16,610 nt of DNA from DATGSF01 sp035302865 (GTDB taxonomy: Bacteria; Bacteroidota; Bacteroidia; Chitinophagales; Chitinophagaceae), in contig DATGSF010000165.1 in the NCBI GenBank assembly GCA_035302865.1, positions 1 through 16,610 on the forward strand, given 5' to 3'. Shown in pieces: positions 9,040-14,819 of this stretch. The position numbers and the translations under genes are program-made. Each line of letters begins with the position of its first letter. The stretch's first letter is position 1. The notes under the pieces are model-generated. The model saw nothing but the letters and a program-made list of their open reading frames with translations. It had not been told where the DNA came from and searched no databases.

Positions 9040-10014
9040 TTAAAACCATTGCAACAGCAAAGTAATGATAATACTCAAATAAAACACAGTACTTAAAATC
9101 CATTTTCTTGCTGAGCTATACCAAATGTTTGTAAAGATAATACTTAAAACTAATAATGCAGGCAACCATACTGAAAATCCTTGAGAAAGATTAAAAATTC
9201 CAGCAACTATAAAAATTAACACCGCTAATAAATTTAAAAACCATACATTCTTAACTTGCATCAACATTCTAATACTTAAAGAGTTAAGTACAAACAAACT
9301 CATTAGTAGCAATATTACCATAAATACCATGGCTGGCATATTGGCCATTAGATTTAAATTATAAAACAATTCTGAATTAGGCAATTCAAATTGTAAAAAT
9401 AACGGAAACACGTCCAATTTATCTTGTAAAAACAAAATTGCAGCCAATAAATAATAAGGACTTAAAAATCCAAATATCAATAATAAGGTTTCTCTGAAAT
9501 TCCATGTACTGAGCAGGGCAATTGCGGATAAAAACACCAGCAACATACCCAAAGACGAACCTACAATTAATGTGGATACTCCAGTTATCAAACCTGCATT
9601 AAATATTCTTTTAATTTTTCTATCTTCTTCATGAAAATGCATTAAATAATTTAATGCTATTAATATTAACCAATTATTTAATAATGCAGGAGTTAATACA
9701 CTCCATTCAGGAATTAGAGTGGATACCATAAGGAATGTAAATGCAGGCAAATAACTTTTAAAAGGAAAAAGATTTGCTTTCAACACGATATGATTTAGAA
9801 ACAATGCCTGTCCTAAATAATTTACAAATACAATAAATTTAATCCAAAATGAATTCAATTTAACGTATTCTAATCCTAAATAAGCAAATAATGCATTCTG
9901 CTCCCATATTGCTACAGCACTATCTATCGCAAGATATTTAAACTTAAAAATTATTGCACTTAGAAATAATAAAATAACAATATAAGGGTTATGGTTTTTA
10001 AATACTTTCAGCAC
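9040..10014 (-). CDS. Multi-pass membrane protein, possibly DUF6427 family
   Basis: Function unknown. The 324 residues are strongly hydrophobic, with about nine or ten predicted membrane helices (roughly residues 10-30, 55-80, 88-105, 110-125, 138-165, 174-197, 226-247, 256-275, 280-297 and 303-322). A short charged loop, HFHEEDRKIKR, lies near 127-137. No enzymatic motif is evident. Size, the N-terminal KNHNPYIV segment and the phylum suggest the Bacteroidota family DUF6427, but this is a recollection, not a search result. The start is a GTG at 10014. An in-frame stop lies six codons upstream with no ATG between, and the frame has no better start downstream. It is the first gene of the four-gene minus-strand operon, so its promoter within 10015-10171 probably drives purQ and both peptidases as well. 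Confidence 0.8.
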   Translation of the reverse strand: MLKVFKNHNPYIVILLFLSAIIFKFKYLAIDSAVAIWEQNALFAYLGLEYVKLNSFWIKFIVFVNYLGQALFLNHIVLKANLFPFKSYLPAFTFLMVSTLIPEWSVLTPALLNNWLILIALNYLMHFHEEDRKIKRIFNAGLITGVSTLIVGSSLGMLLVFLSAIALLSTWNFRETLLLIFGFLSPYYLLAAILFLQDKLDVFPLFLQFELPNSELFYNLNLMANMPAMVFMVILLLMSLFVLNSLSIRMLMQVKNVWFLNLLAVLIFIVAGIFNLSQGFSVWLPALLVLSIIFTNIWYSSARKWILSTVFYLSIIITLLLQWF

Positions 10015-10031
10015 GTAAAGAATATTCTTTT

Positions 10032-10056
10032 AAAACTTACGAAGTTCGTAAATTTT
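10032..10056. promoter_or_regulatory. Palindrome upstream of the membrane protein-purQ operon, candidate operator
   Basis: The core TTACGAA-G-TTCGTAA (10037-10051) is a perfect 7-bp inverted repeat with a 1-base centre. After one mismatched pair, four more A/T pairs extend it to 10032-10056. It lies 17-42 bases before the GTG start of the membrane-protein gene. On the minus strand it overlaps TAAGTTTT, a 7-of-8 match to the -7 consensus TAnnTTTG. A one-base spacer suits a dimeric DNA-binding protein better than an RNA hairpin. The regulator is unknown. Confidence 0.45.
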
Positions 10057-10131
10057 TATATTTATTTCAATTTTTTTAAAATAAGACATATTTTTTAAAA
10101 TTGGAAGGAAGGGCAAGTTTCTCTGATTTAC

Positions 10132-10145
10132 ATAACATTTGTTAT
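10132..10145. promoter_or_regulatory. Inverted repeat overlapping the flavin-reductase promoter
   Basis: ATAACA-TT-TGTTAT is a perfect 6-bp inverted repeat. Its right arm overlaps the first three bases of the predicted -7 box (10143-10150). It is followed by CTTTG-TTG-CAAAG (10146-10158), a second short inverted repeat. A protein bound here would be positioned to block the promoter. Palindromes of this length do occur by chance in AT-rich DNA. Confidence 0.3.
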
Positions 10146-10150
10146 CTTTG
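10143..10150 (+). promoter_or_regulatory. Predicted -7 promoter element of the flavin-reductase gene
   Basis: TATCTTTG matches the Bacteroidota -7 consensus TAnnTTTG exactly. It ends 21 bases before the ATG at 10172, the same distance as at dusB. A -33 TTTG is not clear; TCTG at 10122-10125 is the nearest candidate. The leader would be about 15 bases and A-rich, without a Shine-Dalgarno sequence. Confidence 0.65.
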
Positions 10151-10171
10151 TTGCAAAGAAATTAAGAGAAA

Positions 10172-11035
10172 ATGAAATCCTTTTTAGCGAAAAATACCGA
10201 TACCCGAGCATTTTATAGTTTATTAACTTCAAGTGTTGCTCCAAGACCAATATGCTTTGCAAGCACGATAGATAAAGATGGAAATCCAAATTTATCACCA
10301 TTTAGCTTTTTTAACTTGTTTGGCAGCAAGCCTCCTCTTTTAATATTTTCTCCATTAAGAAGAATGCGTGATAATACCACTAAAGATACATTAGAAAATA
10401 TTCTTCAAACAAAAGAGGTGGTGATTAATGTTGTGAATTATGATATGGTACAACAAATGAGTTTAAGTAGCTGTGAATATCCCACTGGAGTGAATGAGTT
10501 TACAAAATCAGGCTTTACGCCTATTGCATCCAAAAGCGTTGCTCCTTTTCGGGTAAAGGAAAGCCCTGTGCAAATTGAATGTAAAGTAATAGATGTTCAT
10601 GCTATAGGAGAAGAAGGTGGTGGTGCTAATCTAATTCTATGTGAAGTAATTCAGATTCATGTTAAAGAAGAAATATTAAATAACAATGGAGATATAGACC
10701 CTCATAAAATTGATTTGGTGGCAAGATTGGGCTTAGATTATTATAGTAGAGCTTCTGGGGATTCTATCTTTGAAGTACCAAAACCTAATAGACATTTGGG
10801 AATGGGAGTTGATAAACTACCTGATGCAATAAAAAACAGCACTGTATTAACAGGGAATGATTTGGGGATTTTGGCTAATTGCACTGAGATTCCAGATTTG
10901 AAACTTGTTGAAATTCCTAAAAATTGGCAAGCAGCTTTTGAGAAAGTTAATTCTTTGGAAGAAAAACATCATTTAGCTAAAAATCTTATATCTGAAGGGC
11001 TTTTAGATTTAGCTTGGAAAGTTTTAATGGAATAA
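10172..11035 (+). CDS. Flavin reductase-like FMN-binding split-barrel protein
   Basis: Probable flavin-binding oxidoreductase or flavin reductase of the split-barrel family; substrate unknown. The 287 residues carry the conserved family segment near the start: SSVAPRPICFAST (residues 20-32), GNPNLSPFSFFNLFG (37-51), and SPLRRMRDNTTKDTLEN (60-76). These form the FMN pocket in known members. The domain covers about 1-200. The C-terminal 85 residues include NRHLGMGVDKLPDAI and NDLGILANC, an extension I associate with Bacteroidota homologues. No signal peptide or membrane segment, so it is cytoplasmic. The start at 10172 follows a TATCTTTG promoter box by 21 bases. It is followed after 10 bp by the DUF2905 gene, so the two are probably co-transcribed. 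It is divergent from the membrane protein-purQ operon. Confidence 0.88.
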   Translation: MKSFLAKNTDTRAFYSLLTSSVAPRPICFASTIDKDGNPNLSPFSFFNLFGSKPPLLIFSPLRRMRDNTTKDTLENILQTKEVVINVVNYDMVQQMSLSSCEYPTGVNEFTKSGFTPIASKSVAPFRVKESPVQIECKVIDVHAIGEEGGGANLILCEVIQIHVKEEILNNNGDIDPHKIDLVARLGLDYYSRASGDSIFEVPKPNRHLGMGVDKLPDAIKNSTVLTGNDLGILANCTEIPDLKLVEIPKNWQAAFEKVNSLEEKHHLAKNLISEGLLDLAWKVLME

Positions 11036-11045
11036 GATAAATAAC

Positions 11046-11261
11046 ATGGGTAAAATATTGATTTTTATAGGTGCTTTACTTTTAGGGATTGGCTTATTAC
11101 TAGAATTTACCTCTTTAAACTTTTCTTGGTTTGGAAATTTACCTGGTGATATCCGAATTGAAAAACCTGGATTTTCCTTCTATATGCCAATAACAAGTAT
11201 GATAATTTTATCCATAGTATTAAGTGGATTGTTTTGGCTTTTTAAAAAGATTATTTTTTAA
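11046..11261 (+). CDS. Small membrane protein, DUF2905 family
   Basis: Function unknown. The 71 residues match the size and pattern of DUF2905: an N-terminal membrane helix (about 3-22, ILIFIGALLLGIGLLLEF), a short conserved loop with LPGDIRIEKPGFSFYMP (33-49), and a second helix (about 48-67) ending in a lysine pair. The GDIRIE and FSFYxP residues are the family hallmark. It is likely an inner-membrane protein with two passes. It starts 10 bp after the flavin-reductase-like gene on the same strand and has no promoter of its own in the gap. The stop codon TAA overlaps the left arm of a strong hairpin. Confidence 0.88.
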   Translation: MGKILIFIGALLLGIGLLLEFTSLNFSWFGNLPGDIRIEKPGFSFYMPITSMIILSIVLSGLFWLFKKIIF

Positions 11262-11312
11262 TATACAATGAGCTTATTCAAGAGATATTCTGATAAACTC
11301 ATTGTATATTAA
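11258..11312. terminator. Long hairpin between convergent genes, probable bidirectional terminator
   Basis: Perfect 15-bp inverted repeat, TTAATATACAATGAG at 11258-11272 and CTCATTGTATATTAA at 11298-11312, with a 25-nt loop. Part of the loop can extend the stem imperfectly (TTAT..CA with TGATAA). It starts inside the stop codon of the DUF2905 gene. TTTTT follows at 11317-11321 on the plus strand, and the minus side continues into an AT-rich stretch. A second, smaller repeat, AAGTTAA-TCAT-TTAACTT (11358-11375), lies just after the DUF4476-like gene and could help stop minus-strand transcripts. Confidence 0.65.
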
Positions 11313-11382
11313 TATCATTTTTGCTCAATTGATAAAGTTTTGCAATTTTCCTTTATTAAGTTAATCATTTAACTTTTAATTT

Positions 11383-12099
11383 TTACTTCAACTGCTCCAA
11401 GGTTTCTTTTGCTTCTTCACTAGTTAAATGTTCTTGCAGAGTAGCAATTTGACCTAGACTCAACTGTTCAATATTTTGACTTTTTAAAAATTGCAAGCGT
11501 GTTTCATCAAAAAGCAACGCATCCATAATCAACACCATACTGGGAACTGTCCATTCTTTATTCGAAAAATTCTGAATAATTTGCAACTTTTCTCTATCCG
11601 CATCTACTTTTTGCATTTTCTCAATCAATTCCAATGCTAAAGGGTTTGCAGCCAAAGCTTCTTGTTGCTGCATATTATTCATTTCTGCATTACTTTCATC
11701 ATATTCATTTTCAATATTATAAGGTAAAGCGCCTTGACTATATTGATTAGGAGCTGATTTACTGAGCTTAATTGCTCTTTTATCTATTTGCACTTCTGCC
11801 CAATATCTTTCTCCTCTTTCTATTTTCAAACTTCCTGTATATACTCGCTGTAAAGCTGCACCTTTCCCATCTTGAAATGGTCGTAAAACATGGATTTCAA
11901 CACTAGCTCGTCTTCCAGGGATATTGGCTAAAGTTAATTGTGAAGCTCTTGCTTTATATGTACGTCCATTTACTGTAACTTGTAAAACAGAGCCATCATG
12001 ACTGTAGAAAGTAATGGTACTTGTTGGCTTTTTAGCTTCCACGAGGAATGGAAAGCTTATTAATAATATTAAACAGGCAAAGATTTTTTTCCAATACAT
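11383..12099 (-). CDS. Secreted protein with DUF4476-like C-terminal domain
   Basis: Function unknown. The 238 residues begin with a signal peptide (about 1-22, ending FPFLVEA before KKPTS), so the protein is exported. Residues about 27-110 look beta-rich, with VTVNGRTYKA and IPGRRASVEIHV, resembling a small PEGA-like or immunoglobulin-like domain. Residues 111-150 are a low-complexity linker rich in N, Q, S and E. The C-terminal part (about 155-225) has DADREKLQIIQNF and MDALLFDETRLQFLK, the pattern of DUF4476, a helical domain found in Bacteroidota exported proteins. It lies 68 bp after the Crp/Fnr gene on the same strand, so read-through is possible. TATCTTTA just before the ATG is a 7-of-8 promoter match but would leave almost no leader. 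Confidence 0.8.
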   Translation of the reverse strand: MYWKKIFACLILLISFPFLVEAKKPTSTITFYSHDGSVLQVTVNGRTYKARASQLTLANIPGRRASVEIHVLRPFQDGKGAALQRVYTGSLKIERGERYWAEVQIDKRAIKLSKSAPNQYSQGALPYNIENEYDESNAEMNNMQQQEALAANPLALELIEKMQKVDADREKLQIIQNFSNKEWTVPSMVLIMDALLFDETRLQFLKSQNIEQLSLGQIATLQEHLTSEEAKETLEQLK

Positions 12100-12167
12100 A
12101 ATAAAGATACATTTTTATATACTTAGACTGTTTAAATAATAGAAAGTTTGATTAAAAGTTAAAAAAA

Positions 12168-12863
12168 TTATTCTTGGAGATTAGCTCTAGTTATCAAGAG
12201 ATTTTTGTTAACAATAGTAATATTTTTCCCATTTAATTCTACAATTCCATCTTTTCTGAACTCTGATAAAGTTCTTATGATTGATTCCGTAGCAGTACCT
12301 ACAATATTTGCAATTTCTTCTCTAGAAAGCTCCACATTTAATGTCTTTTCATCTTCTTTAAGACCGAAAGTTTCTTTTAATAAAAGTAGTGTCTCGGCTA
12401 ATCTTTCTCTCACAGGTTTATGTGCTAATTGTGCGACCTTGGTTTCCGCTTTACGTAATTCAGAACTTATTAAGCTCATTAATTTAAGCGAAAGGTTATG
12501 GTCTTTTTTCAAAATATCTAAAAAAGCATCTTTAGGAATAAAACAAACGGAACTATCATCTAATGCAATTGCTGAAGCAGTGTACTTTTCACCGCTCAAA
12601 AGTGCTTTATATCCAATTAAATCTCCTGATTTTGCAAGACGAATGATCAATTCTCTACCATCATCGGTGGGTTTGGATATTTTAACTTTGCCTTGATTTA
12701 TGCAATACAATCCAAATGGTGTAGTGCCTTCATTAAAAATAGTTTGTCCTTTTCTATAATCAGAAGATATTTTAGATTTATTTAAAAAATCCAAATCCTT
12801 AGCATTACAGAATATTGATTTATTGTGATTGGTACACTGTTTACAATCTAATTCAAAATTCAT
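12168..12863 (-). CDS. Crp/Fnr-family transcriptional regulator with FNR-like cysteines
   Basis: The 231 residues have the two-domain Crp/Fnr layout: a cyclic-nucleotide-binding-like beta-roll (about 25-120), a long dimerisation helix (about 120-150), and a winged helix-turn-helix (about 150-231) with LSREEIANIVGTATESIIRT. Recognition-helix E193 and R197 correspond to FNR E209 and R213, and I196 replaces FNR S212. The N-terminus has C7, C10 and C19, and C107 lies in SVCFIPKD, which aligns with the FNR VCEIP cysteine C122. Four cysteines at such positions hold an oxygen-sensitive [4Fe-4S] cluster in FNR, so a redox or oxygen sensor is plausible. Spacing C-x2-C-x8-C differs from E. coli FNR (C-x2-C-x5-C). 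The cAMP-binding residues of Crp are not evident. It starts 45 bp after the exonuclease gene, with a good ribosome-binding site. Its targets cannot be told from this window. Confidence 0.93.
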   Translation of the reverse strand: MNFELDCKQCTNHNKSIFCNAKDLDFLNKSKISSDYRKGQTIFNEGTTPFGLYCINQGKVKISKPTDDGRELIIRLAKSGDLIGYKALLSGEKYTASAIALDDSSVCFIPKDAFLDILKKDHNLSLKLMSLISSELRKAETKVAQLAHKPVRERLAETLLLLKETFGLKEDEKTLNVELSREEIANIVGTATESIIRTLSEFRKDGIVELNGKNITIVNKNLLITRANLQE

Positions 12864-12871
12864 ATTTAAAA

Positions 12872-12877
12872 CTCCTC
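12872..12877 (-). promoter_or_regulatory. Shine-Dalgarno sequence of the Crp/Fnr gene
   Basis: GAGGAG on the minus strand, 8 bases before the ATG at 12863. Most genes in this window, and in Bacteroidota generally, lack such a site, so this one stands out. It fixes the start codon. Confidence 0.6.
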
Positions 12878-12908
12878 TATTTACACTTAATTTAATTCTG
12901 TCATTTAT

Positions 12909-13403
12909 TTATATATTCTGCTTCTTTAAATACTTCATATAAAGTGCAGCGCAAGCTCTAGCATCCGAAAGAGCATTATGATGCATCAATTCTATATCAT
13001 GCTCTTCACAGAGTTTCTTAAGATTTTTTTTATAAATCTTAACCGTGCAAACCGTATCAAAAGGTGGAATATCTAAATTGTAATATTTTAATACCGTTCT
13101 TAAACACATCGCATCAAATTGCGAATTATGTGCTACTATTCTTTTTCTAAATATGTAAGGCTCCATTAAATGCCAAAGTTTATCAAAAGTTGGCGCATTT
13201 TTAGTGTCTTTACTTCCTAAGCCATGAACACGAGAATTACCCCAATGATAGGAATTTTCTGGTGGCTTTACTAAACAATCAATTTCTTTTACAATTTCTC
13301 CATTTTCAAATCGCACCAATCCTATTTGACAAATACTTTCATACCTACCATTCGCTGTTTCAAAATCAATTGCCGTAAAATCTAAAGGACCTTCATTAAA
13401 CAT
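12909..13403 (-). CDS. DnaQ-like 3'-5' exonuclease (DEDDh)
   Basis: Probable proofreading exonuclease, related to the epsilon subunit of DNA polymerase III. The 164 residues contain only the exonuclease domain. Exo I: D13 and E15 in AIDFETAN. Exo II: D97 in VAHNSQFDAMCL. Exo III: H142 and D147 in HHNALSDARA. All five DEDDh residues are present, so it should be an active two-metal nuclease. There is no BRCT or GIY-YIG extension. It may associate with DnaE, but other members of this group act in repair or RNA turnover, so I leave the symbol blank. The start lies 2 bases after the DUF2480 stop, indicating tight co-transcription and likely translational coupling. The Crp/Fnr gene follows after 45 bp. 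Confidence 0.92.
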   Translation of the reverse strand: MFNEGPLDFTAIDFETANGRYESICQIGLVRFENGEIVKEIDCLVKPPENSYHWGNSRVHGLGSKDTKNAPTFDKLWHLMEPYIFRKRIVAHNSQFDAMCLRTVLKYYNLDIPPFDTVCTVKIYKKNLKKLCEEHDIELMHHNALSDARACAALYMKYLKKQNI

Positions 13404-13405
13404 CT

Positions 13406-13915
13406 TTATTTCTTCTTTTGCTTATAAACTGGAACTGTGCTACAAGGTTCTCCAAACATTAATGTTTTAACTACAGGCAATAATTTTTTTGATATTTCAA
13501 CATAAGCAGATTCTGGCAAAGGCTTGTCGCTACACCCCTTAATTACCACTCTTTTATCTTGATATTCCTCTTCATTAATTGCTTGGATATTCTCTTTTAA
13601 TAATACCTCCTCTACTTCTTCTGGTTTTCCAAATATTGCCTTTCCATTTACACCATTTAAATATGTCGTTATCAACATATAAGCCCACATTGGAATTATA
13701 GCGTCTGCAGAACAAAATACAGCAACTTTTTTATTTTCATAAATCGACCAATCAAATTCTTTTACAGCTTGCCTAAAATCTTTTTCGCGCAAAATCATTC
13801 CCTTAAACAAAAACGGCTCTAAATCAAATGATAAAATTTCTTCTTTATATTTAAAATTTTCCAGATCCAAAGTAATAATTCCACTCTGTGCAACTTTATT
13901 AACTATTACTCCCAT
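13406..13915 (-). CDS. DUF2480 family protein
   Basis: Conserved Bacteroidota protein of unknown function, cytoplasmic by sequence (no signal peptide or membrane helix). With the start at 13915 it has 169 residues. Family features: VNKVAQSGIITLDLE at the N-terminus, FLFKGMILREKDFR, FCSADAIIPMWAYM, VVIKGCSDKPLPESAYVE, and FGEPCSTVPVYK at the C-terminus. The three conserved Cys-containing motifs (CSADA, GCSDK, EPCST) suggest a metal or cofactor site, which is my inference. A longer frame opens at 13942, but that codon lies upstream of the predicted -7 promoter box (13932-13939), outside the likely transcript. The family begins near the second ATG, so I chose 13915. It is the first gene of the DUF2480-exonuclease-regulator operon, 2 bp ahead of the exonuclease gene. 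Confidence 0.9.
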   Translation of the reverse strand: MGVIVNKVAQSGIITLDLENFKYKEEILSFDLEPFLFKGMILREKDFRQAVKEFDWSIYENKKVAVFCSADAIIPMWAYMLITTYLNGVNGKAIFGKPEEVEEVLLKENIQAINEEEYQDKRVVIKGCSDKPLPESAYVEISKKLLPVVKTLMFGEPCSTVPVYKQKKK

Positions 13916-13931
13916 AAGATTATTATTTTTA

Positions 13932-13939
13932 CAAAAATA
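13932..13939 (-). promoter_or_regulatory. Predicted -7 promoter element of the DUF2480 operon
   Basis: TATTTTTG on the minus strand, a perfect TAnnTTTG match. It ends 16 bases before the ATG at 13915, giving a leader of about 10 bases. The same octamer with the same following bases (TATTTTTGTAAA) precedes dusB. No clear -33 TTTG is seen. Confidence 0.6.
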
Positions 13940-13996
13940 CAACTTTTCAGGCAGAGATTGTTTAATTTCGATTGATACTATTATAAAGCAAATAGA

Positions 13997-14815
13997 TTAT
14001 CTTTTATTAATTAAGCTAGTTAATGGGAAAGCTAAGTTTTCATAAGCAATCATATCAACTTTTATACTTCCTACTAAAATAGGACTGTCCACGCGTAATG
14101 GTATCTTATTTTCATCATCACTTACCCATACCATCATTTCATCTCCTCCCTTAAAAATTGTCCCTTCAATTAATAATGGCGCAATTTTTATTGCATTAAA
14201 AGTTCCATACTTAGTTTTTATTTTTTCTTTACCTAAATACCTTATATGCAGAAAAAACACTTCATCATCTAAGAATAAACTAAATGGAATTCTACTTCCA
14301 ACTTTATATTTAGAATAATCAATATTTCTAGCATAATAAATAGCACTTAATACATCCTGCACACAAGCTGGAGTTTTAAATTCTTTTCCTTTTGATTTTG
14401 CTTTATTAAGATTGTGATCAAAACGCACATCGTTAGTAAAAGAATAGCCACCCTCATTTACATCTCTTAAAAATCGCAAAGGTAATAATCTTTCTTTATC
14501 AATATAGGTCTCATAACGATCACGAACTTTGAAAAACCAGTCATAAGATTTATAAGTACTTCCTGTTCCTACAATATGATAGGCATCCCTTCCTTCATAT
14601 TTAGTTTCCCTTGTAGTAAAAATGGCCTCTCCTGCCCCTACCCATAAAGCACTAACATTATAATATACTTTAAAAGTTAATTTCTCTCCAGGGTTAATAG
14701 CTTTATTCTCAATTCCACAAAAGGTATTTTGCGCATGTAAACTTGATGAAGCAATTAGACATACAAAGAGAAAATAAAGCATAAAAGCTTTTTTATTAAA
14801 CAGTTTTAACATCAT
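13997..14815 (-). CDS. Secreted DUF3108 family protein
   Basis: Function unknown; an exported protein of 272 residues from the ATG at 14815. A signal peptide covers about 1-28 (hydrophobic FMLYFLFVCLIASSS, cleavage after LHA). The DUF3108 domain follows, opening with NPGEKLTFKVYYN, GAGEAIFT and SYDWFFKVRDRYETY, and ending with the GTFNAIKIAP and DDENKIPLRV segments. This gives a mostly beta structure expected in the periplasm or outer envelope. The frame is open further upstream to an ATG at 14878, but that would overlap the upstream TPR gene by about 60 bases and put 21 polar residues before the signal peptide. I therefore chose 14815, with a second ATG directly after it at 14812. The gap to the TPR stop is only 4 bases, so the two are likely co-translated. 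Confidence 0.88.
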   Translation of the reverse strand: MMLKLFNKKAFMLYFLFVCLIASSSLHAQNTFCGIENKAINPGEKLTFKVYYNVSALWVGAGEAIFTTRETKYEGRDAYHIVGTGSTYKSYDWFFKVRDRYETYIDKERLLPLRFLRDVNEGGYSFTNDVRFDHNLNKAKSKGKEFKTPACVQDVLSAIYYARNIDYSKYKVGSRIPFSLFLDDEVFFLHIRYLGKEKIKTKYGTFNAIKIAPLLIEGTIFKGGDEMMVWVSDDENKIPLRVDSPILVGSIKVDMIAYENLAFPLTSLINKR

Positions 14816-14819
14816 AACA

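Noticed and set aside
12205..12696. Plus-strand open frame of 163 codons opposite the Crp/Fnr gene
   Set aside because: It is fully antisense to a well-supported gene, has a low-complexity serine- and leucine-rich product, and matches no family I recognise.
13916..13942. Upstream ATG extending the DUF2480 protein by nine residues
   Set aside because: It lies on the upstream side of a perfect -7 promoter box, so it would be outside the transcript, and the extra residues do not fit the family start.
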